Virus record (IMG/VR): IMGVR_UViG_3300028025_001592 | Coordinates: 1 to 28,582 of that record | Source of the DNA: a virus | Direction: 5' to 3' (one strand) | DNA length: 28,582 nt | Shown here: positions 1 to 7,072 of the stretch, in pieces | Position numbering within the stretch: the stretch's first letter is position 1 | How the letters are laid out: every line of letters starts with the position of its first letter | Notes under the pieces: model-generated | What the model saw: the letters and a program-made list of their open reading frames with translations, nothing else | Told to the model about the DNA's origin: nothing | Database searches by the model: none | Translations under genes and position numbers: made by a program

Positions 1-34
1 GTTCTGGCGTAAGAGAAAACAAAGAGAGGCAATC

Positions 35-466
35 ATGAACACAATCAGTATCAGCATGGATATAAACGGAGAGACCAATACAATTACATACACTGAACTA
101 GAAGTTCTTAAGTTCATTGAGCGAGCAAAGGAAACAGATGCTATCCAACAAGTCGCAGACAGGTATGACAAAATCATCCGTGACAATCGTACTCATGTCC
201 GTGACTTCTTCAGTGAAGGTGAATGGCAAAACGGTGAAACAACAATCAACAAGGGTGATGTCAACACATTACTCGAAGAGATTGGTTCACACAAACTCAC
301 CACTAAATACGGTGGAACATTCACTATCAACGGTACATTCTTAGTCGAAGCAGAAGATGAAGATGAGGCAACTCAGATGATAGAGAATGATATAGATGTA
401 TCATTCTATGGTGGAGATGTAGATGTAGACAACATCGAAGTCCACGACATCGACGAAGATAACTAA
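35..466 (+). CDS. hypothetical acidic protein
   Basis: I do not recognise this 143-residue protein. It is strongly acidic, above all in the last 40 residues, where Asp/Glu-rich stretches alternate with Val and Ile. A short beta-like segment around residues 88-105 (GGTFTINGTFLVEAE) resembles a small beta-sheet module. There is no signal peptide, membrane segment or Cys cluster. The start is the ATG at 35 with a purine-rich AGAGAGG site just upstream; an in-frame ATG at 56 is possible but has poorer upstream sequence. A TAA at 10-12 may be the end of an upstream gene cut by the window. The stop overlaps the next start as TAATG, so the two genes are probably coupled. Position ahead of the replication genes suggests an early gene; function unknown. 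Confidence 0.75.
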   Translation: MNTISISMDINGETNTITYTELEVLKFIERAKETDAIQQVADRYDKIIRDNRTHVRDFFSEGEWQNGETTINKGDVNTLLEEIGSHKLTTKYGGTFTINGTFLVEAEDEDEATQMIENDIDVSFYGGDVDVDNIEVHDIDEDN

Positions 467-831
467 TGGCTGAGTACCTACCGTATGGTGGTACTGCTGG
501 TTGGTCTGGAACTACTACATCTAAAGAACGAGCAGTTCATAATGTAGTACACAAGCGAGAGAACTCTAACCAAGCATTAGCCATGACGCTGTTAAGAAAA
601 TCAAGCGATGGATTAACATGGAAAGAACTAGCAATAGAAACAGGCTGGCATCACGGCACATCTAGTGGCGTGCTGTCAGTACTGCACAAGGGTGGATACA
701 TAGTACGCAGTACTAATGTACGCAACAGGTGTAAGGTGTACTACCACCCAACAAAAACTGAAGGTGTAGTTGCGGAAGCACACGGCAGACAAAAGTTCTG
801 CCCGCATTGCGGCAACGACATCAATGCATAA
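466..831 (+). CDS. winged helix-turn-helix protein with C-terminal zinc ribbon
   Basis: This 121-residue protein has a helix-turn-helix region at about residues 35-85 (LTWKELAIETGW, then SGVLSVLHKGGYIVR), with the pattern of a winged helix: two helices, a recognition helix rich in His/Ser/Thr, then a basic wing ending RCKVYY. The C-terminus carries half a zinc ribbon, CPHCG. The N-terminus (YLPYGGTAGWSG) is low in predicted structure and is typical of a family often annotated as HTH DNA-binding protein in actinophages. It probably acts as a DNA-binding transcriptional or replication accessory protein in the cytoplasm. With only one CxxC pair, zinc binding would need dimerisation or another ligand such as the His in HGRQKF. 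It overlaps the previous gene by one base and is followed by the first sizeable gap of the + operon. Confidence 0.8.
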   Translation: MAEYLPYGGTAGWSGTTTSKERAVHNVVHKRENSNQALAMTLLRKSSDGLTWKELAIETGWHHGTSSGVLSVLHKGGYIVRSTNVRNRCKVYYHPTKTEGVVAEAHGRQKFCPHCGNDINA

Positions 832-842
832 GCCGTCACTTA

Positions 843-851
843 TGCTATGAT
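843..851 (+). promoter_or_regulatory. possible extended -10 promoter
   Basis: TGC followed by TATGAT gives an extended -10 element in the gap between the HTH gene and the nuclease gene. I see no convincing -35 box 16-18 bases upstream, so this would rely on the TGN extension or on an activator. It would start a transcript near 858, just before the hairpin at 868-897. It may be chance. Confidence 0.35.
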
Positions 852-867
852 GAGACAACCAGTGGGC

Positions 868-897
868 GGTAGGTTTTGGCTCTCTCCTTGTCCTACC
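868..897 (+). promoter_or_regulatory. leader hairpin upstream of nuclease gene
   Basis: GGTAGG (868-873) can pair with CCTACC (892-897) around an 18-base pyrimidine-rich loop. There is no U-tract after it, so it is not a standard intrinsic terminator. It lies between the possible -10 element and the AAAGGAGA ribosome site of the next gene and may be a leader structure. Confidence 0.35.
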
Positions 898-923
898 CCC
901 TCTGGTCTAATCAAAGGAGAATC

Positions 924-1697
924 ATGGCAAAGTTAGAAATACCTAGAGATAGGTATGGCAGACCTATGGTTGTACCACCGAAAGGTGGTAAGCCAGTACC
1001 ATACACACGAACAACTACAGTTGCAGGTTCATTAGATGACGGCACTGCATTGGTTGCATGGAAGTTGCGCATGGCAGCAGCAGGATTAACACTGCGCCCT
1101 GACCTATTGCTAGCAGCAAGTGCACATCGTGATAACAAGTTAGAGATGGACAAGTTAGTTGAAGATGCAATGGAAGCAGCAGGTGCTACCAAGCAGGCAA
1201 CTATAGGCACAGCCATCCACACACTAACAGAGAAGTATGACAGAGGCGAAGACCTCGGAGTCATACCAGAAGATTATGTTGCAGACATACAAGCGTATGC
1301 AGATGCAACTAAAAACTTTGAGAATGTAAACATAGAACAATTCTGCGTGCTTGATAAGTACAAGATAGCAGGTACACCTGACCGCATAGTTAGATACAAA
1401 GGTGAACTGTTTATCTCTGACCTCAAGACAGGCAGCATCTCATATCCAAACAAGATTGCCATGCAGTTAGCGGTGTATGCACACGGCTTGCCGTATGACC
1501 CCGCCACGACAACCCGTGGTACTTGGGGTGATGTTAACCAAGAGAAAGGAATCATTGTCCACCTGCCAGCAGGCAGTGGTAAATGTGAACTGCATTTTGT
1601 TGACATCAAACAAGGATGGAAAGGTATAGAATTAGCAATGAAAGTTCGTACCTTTAGAGATACAAAAAAATCCCTAGTCACACCAATCAAGGAGTAA
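924..1697 (+). CDS. PD-(D/E)XK nuclease, Cas4/RecB-like
   Basis: This 257-residue protein has the ordered motifs of the Cas4/RecB nuclease fold: GTAIH at residues 95-99 (metal-binding His), a conserved Glu at 139, GTPD at 150-153, the catalytic DLK at 166-168 followed by TG, and the QLAVY motif at 181-185. Such enzymes degrade or trim DNA ends and in phages work in recombination, replication-fork processing or host DNA breakdown. I see no four-Cys iron-sulfur cluster, so it is closer to single-domain phage RecB-like exonucleases than to Cas4 proper. The start is the ATG at 924, which has AAAGGAGA directly upstream; an in-frame ATG at 876 lies inside the leader hairpin and lacks a ribosome site. 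Together with the resolvase and ATPase downstream it forms a recombination/replication set. Confidence 0.85.
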   Translation: MAKLEIPRDRYGRPMVVPPKGGKPVPYTRTTTVAGSLDDGTALVAWKLRMAAAGLTLRPDLLLAASAHRDNKLEMDKLVEDAMEAAGATKQATIGTAIHTLTEKYDRGEDLGVIPEDYVADIQAYADATKNFENVNIEQFCVLDKYKIAGTPDRIVRYKGELFISDLKTGSISYPNKIAMQLAVYAHGLPYDPATTTRGTWGDVNQEKGIIVHLPAGSGKCELHFVDIKQGWKGIELAMKVRTFRDTKKSLVTPIKE

Positions 1698-1698
1698 C

Positions 1699-2139
1699 AT
1701 GCATACAGAAGCACCAATCAGTATCACAGTTAAGTCATTAGCAGGCTCGCTCGTAACAGTACGAGCATCTAATGCAGAAGAACTAGACCAGACAATTGCG
1801 CTAACACTAGCGTCACTAGCATCTGCAACAGCCGAGTTAGAAACAGCAGTGCGTGGCGCTAATGCAGCGGTGCCACCAGCACCTGCAACTGCAGCAATTG
1901 CAGCAGCATTTAATGCTACAGTCATTGACTCGGTACCTAATGCAGCACCAGGAGCAGGCGCTCGTCAATGTCCACACGGTACAATGACACGCATCCATGG
2001 GTTATCAGGTAAGTTTGGCGCATACAAGGGACACTTCTGTCCTGCTAAACAAGGTGACCCAACTAAGTGCGCTAACGTATATGTTAAAGCAGGCTCACCA
2101 GAGTTTGCATCATTCGTAGCAGACCAAACAAAGGCATAA
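1699..2139 (+). CDS. Cys/His-containing small protein of the replication operon
   Basis: The 146-residue product has three parts: an N-terminal segment (about 1-55) with a Val/Ile/Thr beta pattern followed by an Ala/Glu-rich helix, an Ala/Pro-rich linker (about 50-90), and a C-terminal region with CPHG, later FC and KC. The last part looks like a zinc-binding knuckle (C-x-H, C, C), with aromatic and basic residues between (KFGAYKGHF). Similar proteins occur in actinophages beside RecB-like nucleases and DnaB-like ATPases. A role as a single-stranded DNA-binding or recombination accessory protein is an inference from context only. The start follows the previous stop directly, with AAGGAG inside the upstream coding end; the next gene starts right after its TAA. 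Confidence 0.7.
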   Translation: MHTEAPISITVKSLAGSLVTVRASNAEELDQTIALTLASLASATAELETAVRGANAAVPPAPATAAIAAAFNATVIDSVPNAAPGAGARQCPHGTMTRIHGLSGKFGAYKGHFCPAKQGDPTKCANVYVKAGSPEFASFVADQTKA

Positions 2140-2955
2140 ATGAAAACACTCCGCCGAAGTATCGGTAAGCCAGAGGTGGGGGGCGAACCACTTGCCCCTC
2201 CCTTTCAGGCTTTCCAACGTGAAGGTATCATTCTGCGACGAGCAGAAGTTACAGTCATAGCAGGTACTCCAGGCGCAGGTAAGTCATCTATTGCATTGCA
2301 TATCGCAGCAAGATTAAAACAACCTACCTTATACTTCTCTGCGGATACCAATGCACATACAATGGCAATGCGTTTGCTTGCTATGAAAGCCAAGATTACA
2401 CAGCAACAGTCAGAGTATATGCTCAAGACTGACCCAGATAAAGCAGCCGAATACTTACGAGAGTTCGGTAATATGTATTGGTCCTTTGAACCTAGCCCTA
2501 CATTAAAAGATTTAGATGAAGAGGTCTCAGCATTTGAGACCATGTGGGGTAGAAGTCCTACGCTTATAGTTGTAGACAATCTTATGGACATTGCTATTGA
2601 TGGACATGAAGAGTTTGCAGGTATGCGTGCAGTGATGAAAGAACTTAAGTATCTTGCAAGAGATACTAACGCAGCAGTACTAGTGCTACACCACACACAA
2701 GAAGGTGCACCTGGCTACCCATGTCAGCCTCGCTCTGCATTGCAGGGTAAGGTTGCACAGATTCCAGCGATGGTGTTAACCGTAGGTCAGATGTTGCAAG
2801 GTGCAGATGCATACTTATGTGTAGCCCCTGTTAAAAATCGCTATGGCAAAGCAGACCCTACTGGTGCAACATATATATCCTTATCATTTGACCCTGCATC
2901 TATGTACTTAGAAGATGTAGTCCGAGACTATAGACAGGTAGAAATGACAGTATGA
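2140..2955 (+). CDS. RecA/DnaB-fold ATPase, probable replicative helicase
   Basis: This 271-residue protein has a Walker A motif GTPGAGKSS at residues 42-50, an aromatic/acidic strand LYFSAD at 64-69 that fits the catalytic Glu/Asp strand region, Walker B TLIVVDN at 141-147, and a DnaB-type H4 sensor segment LVLHHT at 181-186. A Gln-containing loop (LQGKVAQIP) follows, as in the DNA-binding loop of DnaB. It lacks the N-terminal primase-binding domain of full DnaB, so it is a core-only helicase of the DnaB/KaiC/RadA class. It probably unwinds DNA at the phage fork with the primase encoded just downstream. RadA-like recombinase is the main alternative. It overlaps the next gene as ATGA. Confidence 0.85.
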   Translation: MKTLRRSIGKPEVGGEPLAPPFQAFQREGIILRRAEVTVIAGTPGAGKSSIALHIAARLKQPTLYFSADTNAHTMAMRLLAMKAKITQQQSEYMLKTDPDKAAEYLREFGNMYWSFEPSPTLKDLDEEVSAFETMWGRSPTLIVVDNLMDIAIDGHEEFAGMRAVMKELKYLARDTNAAVLVLHHTQEGAPGYPCQPRSALQGKVAQIPAMVLTVGQMLQGADAYLCVAPVKNRYGKADPTGATYISLSFDPASMYLEDVVRDYRQVEMTV

Positions 2956-3302
2956 GTAGTGCAGCCAAAGCCAAAGGCTCAGGTGCAGAACGCGATGTCG
3001 TTAAGTACTTGAAGGAACAGGGATTTCCATATGCCGATAGGCGTTTGGCTGGTGCTACTCTAGATAAGGGTGACATCTCAGGTATACCTGGAGTTACAAT
3101 CGAGATAAAGAACCATGCCAAGATGAACTTGGCAGGTTGGACAGAAGAGTTGATAGTCGAGATGGCTAACGACAACGCATGGACAGGCGTGGTGTGGCAC
3201 AAGCGCAAGGGTAGGGGAAGCCCTAGTGAGTGGTACTGCACCATGCCTGGCTATGTATATGTAGACTTACTAAGGAGAGCAATTGGAGAAGCCAAGCATT
3301 GA
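2952..3302 (+). CDS. Holliday junction resolvase-like nuclease (Hjc type)
   Basis: This 116-residue protein has the features of the small archaeal-type PD-(D/E)XK resolvases found in many phages. These are an N-terminal KGSGAERDV with the metal-binding Glu at residue 13, the catalytic GDISGIPG (Asp near 41) and the EIKN motif about ten residues later. The C-terminal half has a Trp-rich strand region (TGVVWHKRKG) and closes with a helix. Hjc-like enzymes cut four-way junctions as dimers; in phages they resolve recombination or branched replication intermediates before packaging. Its start overlaps the stop of the helicase gene (ATGA), which argues for coupled translation. It could instead be a VRR-NUC-like nuclease, but length and motif order favour Hjc. 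Confidence 0.8.
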   Translation: MSSAAKAKGSGAERDVVKYLKEQGFPYADRRLAGATLDKGDISGIPGVTIEIKNHAKMNLAGWTEELIVEMANDNAWTGVVWHKRKGRGSPSEWYCTMPGYVYVDLLRRAIGEAKH

Positions 3303-3660
3303 AGAATATCTCCACTACATAGGTGCAGACACACCTGCAATAGGTAGCGGTTGGCGTAAGATGAAGTGTCCTTTTCATGGTGACACACACGCTAGTGCTG
3401 CAGTAAACTATGATAAGAATGCATTTGTATGCCACGGATGTGGAGTGAAAGGCGACACTTACTCGCTTATTATGTATAAAGAAGGGGGAGATTATCGTGA
3501 GGCTGTCAAGTTCGCAGCGTCAGTTCTTGCTACTGGCAACACAGAGGTACGCCAGCAAGATAGAACTCGCAAAGGATTATCTATCAAGCCGTCAACTCTC
3601 GGTAGAAGAGGCAAACATATTTCACTTGGGAGTGGTAGACGACCCACTTCCAGGGCATGA
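3283..3660 (+). CDS. DNA primase, N-terminal zinc-binding part (frame broken)
   Basis: The start is TTG at 3283 with AAGGAG five bases upstream, overlapping the resolvase gene by 20 bases. Residues 29-53 form a CHC2 zinc finger (C29, H32, C50, C53), followed by the usual GVKGD and an amphipathic helix (residues 60-82) as in DnaG-type primases. After about residue 90 the translation becomes an Arg/Ser/Gly-rich string with no family resemblance, ending at a TGA at 3658-3660. The rest of the primase is in the +1 frame, in the overlapping entry starting at 3497. The functional protein, if joined, would be about 281 residues. A sequencing indel, a programmed +1 frameshift, or two separate polypeptides are all possible; see findings. 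Confidence 0.8.
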   Translation: MEKPSIEEYLHYIGADTPAIGSGWRKMKCPFHGDTHASAAVNYDKNAFVCHGCGVKGDTYSLIMYKEGGDYREAVKFAASVLATGNTEVRQQDRTRKGLSIKPSTLGRRGKHISLGSGRRPTSRA

Positions 3661-4129
3661 TGCTTACAAAGGTAGGCTAGCAATACCATACATCACACCA
3701 TCAGGTGTGGTTGATATTAGATTCCGTGCAATGCACAATGAAGACCCTAAGTACATGGGTCTAGTCGGTGCCAAGACCACGATGTTTAACACACAGGCTT
3801 GCTTCGTAGCAGACAAATACATCTGCGTAACCGAAGGTGAGTTCGATTGTATTATGATGTCAGTTAAAACTATACACCCAACTATAGGTATTCCAGGGGC
3901 TAACAACTGGAAGCCACATTACGCTAAGATACTTGATGACTTTGACATTGTGATTGTACTAGCAGATGGTGATGCAGCAGGGCTAGAGTTCGGCAAGAAA
4001 ATTAGCCGTGAGGTAGGCAATGTAAACATCATCTCTATGCCAGAAGGCGAAGATGTAAACAGCATGATGATAAAGATGGGGAGTGAATGGATTGACGAAC
4101 GAATCAGAGAATGCATTACCATTGGATGA
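3497..4129 (+). CDS. DNA primase, TOPRIM catalytic part
   Basis: This reading frame holds the catalytic half of the phage primase. Numbered from the GTG at 3497, residues 22-45 (KIELAKDYLSSRQLS and FHLG) and 60-77 (RLAIPY, DIRFR) match the region between zinc finger and TOPRIM. The TOPRIM core follows: VTEGEFD at 111-117 with the catalytic Glu, and LADGDAAG at 155-162 with the Asp pair, ending in PEGEDVNS. It makes RNA primers at the fork with the helicase encoded upstream. The GTG at 3497 has GGGGGAG six bases upstream, so separate translation is possible. Its first ~19 residues, however, look like an out-of-frame reading of the N-terminal part. It overlaps the next gene by 47 bases. Confidence 0.8.
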   Translation: MRLSSSQRQFLLLATQRYASKIELAKDYLSSRQLSVEEANIFHLGVVDDPLPGHDAYKGRLAIPYITPSGVVDIRFRAMHNEDPKYMGLVGAKTTMFNTQACFVADKYICVTEGEFDCIMMSVKTIHPTIGIPGANNWKPHYAKILDDFDIVIVLADGDAAGLEFGKKISREVGNVNIISMPEGEDVNSMMIKMGSEWIDERIRECITIG

Positions 4130-4403
4130 AAGTTTCTGGGAGCACATGGCTCATGAAGGACTTACTGTAGGCATACCAGTATCTAGTAATAAAACTATGG
4201 ATGTACTGGCTGTACTTGAAGACATTTACTACACGATTAATGATGACCCAATGGAAGCACAACGCTTGATTATCATGATGGCTGCGCTATTAGTAGCCAG
4301 CAAGGATGGACAAGCAGACTTTCTTTGGCAAGAATTTACAGTAGAAGCAGCCATGCAAGACCTAGACCACACACTTAAGGACATACTCAATGAAGAATCC
4401 TGA
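4083..4403 (+). CDS. hypothetical protein
   Basis: I do not recognise this 106-residue acidic protein. It seems all-helical: a segment with FWEHMAHEG (about residues 19-27), then a long helix VLAVLEDIYYTIN, a hydrophobic helix RLIIMMAALLVAS (62-74) that is amphipathic rather than clearly transmembrane, and an acidic C-terminal helix. The start is uncertain: GTG at 4083 has GGGGA directly adjacent with no spacer, while a TTG at 4122 would give a product beginning at LDESFW but has no clear ribosome site. The gene overlaps both neighbours (47 and 14 bases), which places it in the coupled replication operon. The function is unknown. Confidence 0.65.
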   Translation: MNGLTNESENALPLDESFWEHMAHEGLTVGIPVSSNKTMDVLAVLEDIYYTINDDPMEAQRLIIMMAALLVASKDGQADFLWQEFTVEAAMQDLDHTLKDILNEES

Positions 4404-4713
4404 TGACCTATTTATAATTGGAAATGAATTACAAACCATCATGCTTAAGAAGCATGCAGACTATGGACCAATGAACATATCAGGTGCACCAGGTGGTGCA
4501 ATGAATGGGCTACGAGTACGTATGTATGACAAGTTGGCACGACTCAACAACCTGATAGATACAGGCGACACGCCGAACTACGAGTCTATTGAAGATACCC
4601 TAATTGACCTAGCAAACTACGCTATAATTGGGCTACTTGTTCAACGTGGACAGTGGGAAGGTTTACCCAATTCAAATGGCGAAACAATCAAAGCGAGTCG
4701 TGGTCCTCAGTGA
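4390..4713 (+). CDS. DUF1599 / nucleotide-modification-associated (MazG-like) protein
   Basis: This 107-residue protein matches the DUF1599 pattern: K-H-x2-YG at residues 21-26, a D-K-LAR segment at 47-51, a conserved ES-x-EDT at 65-70 and DLANYAIIG at 73-81, then G-x-W. The acidic residues of the two helices (E65, E68, D69, D73) are placed as in all-alpha NTP pyrophosphohydrolases of the MazG/dUTPase superfamily, where they hold magnesium. The family is associated with nucleotide modification or nucleotide-pool control in phages; the actual substrate is unknown. It overlaps the gene before it by 14 bases and the metallophosphoesterase after it by 38 bases, a pairing that would fit two-step nucleotide or pyrophosphate handling, but this is inference. 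Confidence 0.8.
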   Translation: MKNPDDLFIIGNELQTIMLKKHADYGPMNISGAPGGAMNGLRVRMYDKLARLNNLIDTGDTPNYESIEDTLIDLANYAIIGLLVQRGQWEGLPNSNGETIKASRGPQ

Positions 4714-5428
4714 CCTTCAGATTCCTTATCAAGATAACACAGCCGTAGATGCTACGTTAGACTTCATCCGCGATTACAAACCAGATGAACTCTGGTGTGT
4801 AGGAGATGAACTCGATGCACCCGAACCAAGTCGCTGGAATAAAGGCATGCTTGGTGAATACGCAGATACACTACAAGACAGCATTGATTTAACAAATGAA
4901 ATAATGTCTGATTATAAGACAGCGTTAGGTAAGAACAAACCGTTCTATGTCCAACGCTCTAACCATACTGACCGCATTGATACTTACATGCGTAAGTTTG
5001 CACCAGCATTTAGCAGCCTAACCTCACTTAAGATTGAGGAACTACTTGGCTATAAAAAACTAGGTATCAATTACTTGCATAAGATGCATGAGTTATTACC
5101 TGGTTGGGTTATGGCACATGGAGATGAAGGCGCACTTAACCGTGCACCAGGTGCTACTGCATTGAACCTAGCAAAACGTTTAGGTAAATCAGTAGTGTGT
5201 GGGCACACGCATCGTGTTGGTTTACAACATGAGACTACAGGTTTTTATGGCAAGACTAATACTCTATACGGATTAGAAGTCGGACATATGATGGATATGG
5301 CACAGGCAAGTTACCTTACTTCAGGTAGCGCCAACTGGCAGCAAGGCATTGGTATCCTAGTGCAGACAGGTAACAAAGTTACACCGTTTGCTGTACCAAT
5401 TGTAGATGGTCAGGTAATTATTCCATAA
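4676..5428 (+). CDS. calcineurin-like metallophosphoesterase
   Basis: The 250-residue protein shows the metallophosphoesterase motifs in order: LSDLQIP at residues 11-17, GDELD at 43-47, SNHTDR at 95-100, AHGDEG at 147-152 and CGHTHR at 175-180. The first motif is D-x-Q, not the classical D-x-H, a replacement I associate with phage members of this fold. The enzyme would hydrolyse a phosphoester on DNA ends, a nucleotide or a protein; the substrate cannot be read from sequence. I chose ATG 4676 because the motif I strand begins just after it; an ATG at 4628 would add 16 residues lying inside the preceding gene. GGAAGG at 4656-4661 is a distant ribosome site. The stop overlaps the sigma-like gene as TAATG. 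Confidence 0.85.
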   Translation: MAKQSKRVVVLSDLQIPYQDNTAVDATLDFIRDYKPDELWCVGDELDAPEPSRWNKGMLGEYADTLQDSIDLTNEIMSDYKTALGKNKPFYVQRSNHTDRIDTYMRKFAPAFSSLTSLKIEELLGYKKLGINYLHKMHELLPGWVMAHGDEGALNRAPGATALNLAKRLGKSVVCGHTHRVGLQHETTGFYGKTNTLYGLEVGHMMDMAQASYLTSGSANWQQGIGILVQTGNKVTPFAVPIVDGQVIIP

Positions 5429-6078
5429 TGAATTACATTGAAGAGTATAACGAAATGGTACAGACTCTAGCAACAGATTACTCGCGCAAGTACAGCATGC
5501 TTGAGCGAGATGACATTGCACAAGAGTTGTGGGTGTGGTTTGTTGGACACCCACGCAAGTACAAAGAATGGTCAGCATTAGAGCAAAAGGACCGCGATAA
5601 ACTTATCGCTAAGTCTCTACGAAATGCAGCATTAAAGTATTGTGAACGGGCTAAATCCCAGAAGATTGGGTACGATATGTCCGATTTATACTACTATGAT
5701 GTGTCAGTTGTAGAGGCTTTCTTGCCTTCCATCATTGGTGAGACCTACGAAATACCAGTTAAAATCAAGGATTTGGGCAGCCAAGTCAAGTCAAATGAAA
5801 TCAGTGATGGTAACAATTGGCTAGCCCTACGCTCAGATATAGCAACAGGTTACTACAAGTTAACGGAAGCAAAACAAAATGTGTTGCGTTTACGCTTTAG
5901 TGTAGAACAACCAGACTGGGCAACACTATCTAAAGAAATGGATAGCACACCAGATGGTGCACGTAAGAAAGTAGAGCGTGCGCTTGCATCGCTTGTTAAG
6001 AACTTAGGGGGGTGGAGACCATACCATGACAAAGACACAGTCGAAGAAACAAACAATGAAACCCAACACACAGAATAA
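5428..6078 (+). CDS. RNA polymerase sigma-70-like factor
   Basis: This 216-residue protein has the two-domain layout of a small sigma factor. Residues 5-48 resemble region 2 (ERDDIAQELWVWF, the core-binding helix), followed by a basic helix to about 80. Residues 145-195 resemble region 4, with LTEAKQNVLRLRF, a turn, then WATLSKEMDSTPDGARKKVERAL as the helix-turn-helix that would read a -35 box. The middle (85-140) is a divergent linker. Such factors in phages may redirect host polymerase to middle or late genes, which would fit the opposite-strand structural operon of this phage; that target is inference. The C-terminal 20 residues are acidic and poorly ordered and overlap the next gene by 53 bases. 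Confidence 0.75.
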   Translation: MNYIEEYNEMVQTLATDYSRKYSMLERDDIAQELWVWFVGHPRKYKEWSALEQKDRDKLIAKSLRNAALKYCERAKSQKIGYDMSDLYYYDVSVVEAFLPSIIGETYEIPVKIKDLGSQVKSNEISDGNNWLALRSDIATGYYKLTEAKQNVLRLRFSVEQPDWATLSKEMDSTPDGARKKVERALASLVKNLGGWRPYHDKDTVEETNNETQHTE

Positions 6079-6748
6079 TAAAATTATTTTATGTTGGTGT
6101 GACAACGGTACAGTAGATGGTAAGTTTGCCGAAGGTCTTATTTACTCAGTACTTAGCAGCCCACTACCTATTGCATCAGCAATGCGTGTACAAGGTAACC
6201 AGATAGGACGACAGCGCCAACAAGCAATGGAGTTTTGGTACAAAGAAACAAACTTTGACTGGATACTATGGGTAGATAGCGACATAGTTCTTACTAACGA
6301 AGCATTAGAAAAAGTATGGCGTTCAGTTGATTCTGTTAACCGTCCTGTTGTATCGGGTACTTATTTTGTATCCAAGGAAAACGAGCAATCGCTTATGGCT
6401 CCATATCCAGCCTTGTTTAACTTTGTTGATGGTGAAGAATTTAAAATGGCATACGTGCATCCGTTACCAAAAGATGCATTAATACCAGTAAATTCAGCAG
6501 GCTTTGGGTTCTTGCTTATGCACCGTAGTGCAATTAAAAAGATGCTTAAAGTTCATGGTGATAAACCATTCTTTAATGAGACTGGTGTAGGTGACAAGTT
6601 TGTATCTGAAGACATAAACTTCTTTAAGTTAATGTATGAGGCTGGTGTGCCCTTGTTTGCACACACGGGTGCGGTAGTCAAGCACATGAAACGCTTTGCC
6701 TTTGACCTTGAATTCTATAAGTTATTCTGGAACAATGGACGACCTTAG
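6026..6748 (+). CDS. glycosyltransferase, GT-A fold
   Basis: The 240-residue protein has a first strand IILCWCDNG, then a DxD motif DSD at residues 84-86 within WILWVDSDIV, the metal/nucleotide-sugar binding site of GT-A transferases. Later come SAGFGFLLM (157-165), an acceptor-side strand seen in phage family-2-like enzymes, and SEDINFF (194-200) with the probable catalytic acidic pair. It would transfer a sugar to phage DNA, a virion protein or a host surface molecule; the acceptor is unknown. Start ATG 6026 has GGAGA eight bases upstream; ATG 6056 is an alternative. It sits in the early arm, not with the tail genes, which slightly favours DNA or host modification. There is no signal peptide or membrane segment. 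Confidence 0.8.
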   Translation: MTKTQSKKQTMKPNTQNNKIILCWCDNGTVDGKFAEGLIYSVLSSPLPIASAMRVQGNQIGRQRQQAMEFWYKETNFDWILWVDSDIVLTNEALEKVWRSVDSVNRPVVSGTYFVSKENEQSLMAPYPALFNFVDGEEFKMAYVHPLPKDALIPVNSAGFGFLLMHRSAIKKMLKVHGDKPFFNETGVGDKFVSEDINFFKLMYEAGVPLFAHTGAVVKHMKRFAFDLEFYKLFWNNGRP

Positions 6749-6911
6749 AGGTACGCCCACCTTTGCCTGCATATGCGGTTGTCTTATGTTTAAGATAACC
6801 GTTATGTGGGATGAGGACACCAGAGCAGTTGGCTGGTATGATTTGAAACAAGAATGTGTAGAGTGTGGGACTATCACAACTGCACCAACAGAGATAGATG
6901 GATGTGAGTGA
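6735..6911 (+). CDS. small zinc-ribbon protein
   Basis: This 58-residue protein starts at ATG 6735 inside the end of the glycosyltransferase gene. It carries C-x-C near residues 11-13, another Cys two residues on, and ECVECG near 43-48, a spacing that fits a small zinc ribbon with a beta hairpin (MFKITVMW) between the knuckles. The protein is acidic. Function is unknown; like the next two genes it is a Cys-rich miniprotein, so together they form a metal-binding trio. An ATG at 6696 in the same frame would lengthen it by 13 residues but has no ribosome site. Confidence 0.65.
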   Translation: MDDLRGTPTFACICGCLMFKITVMWDEDTRAVGWYDLKQECVECGTITTAPTEIDGCE

Positions 6912-7072
6912 TGCCAAACTATGACTTTAAATGCGAAACATGTGGCTCGGTGGTGGAAGTACAAGACCCAGCACCAATCCCATGTACCACATGTGGGAAC
7001 ACAATGGTTAGAATCTGGACAGCGCCAGCCATTAAGTTCAATGGCGGTGGCTTTTACTCAACAGGAGGATAA
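6911..7072 (+). CDS. FmdB-like zinc-ribbon miniprotein
   Basis: This 53-residue protein begins MPNYDFKCETCG and continues to PCTTCG, giving the CxxC...CxxC ribbon of the FmdB family at residues 8-11 and 25-28. The opening M-P-x-Y-D-F/Y-x-C is the diagnostic FmdB start, and the tail (APAIKFNGGGFYSTGG) also fits the family. FmdB-like proteins are proposed regulators, but their biochemical role is not established. The start overlaps the preceding TGA by one base, and the ribosome site for the WhiB gene lies inside its C-terminal codons. The gene is easily missed because of its size. Confidence 0.85.
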   Translation: MPNYDFKCETCGSVVEVQDPAPIPCTTCGNTMVRIWTAPAIKFNGGGFYSTGG

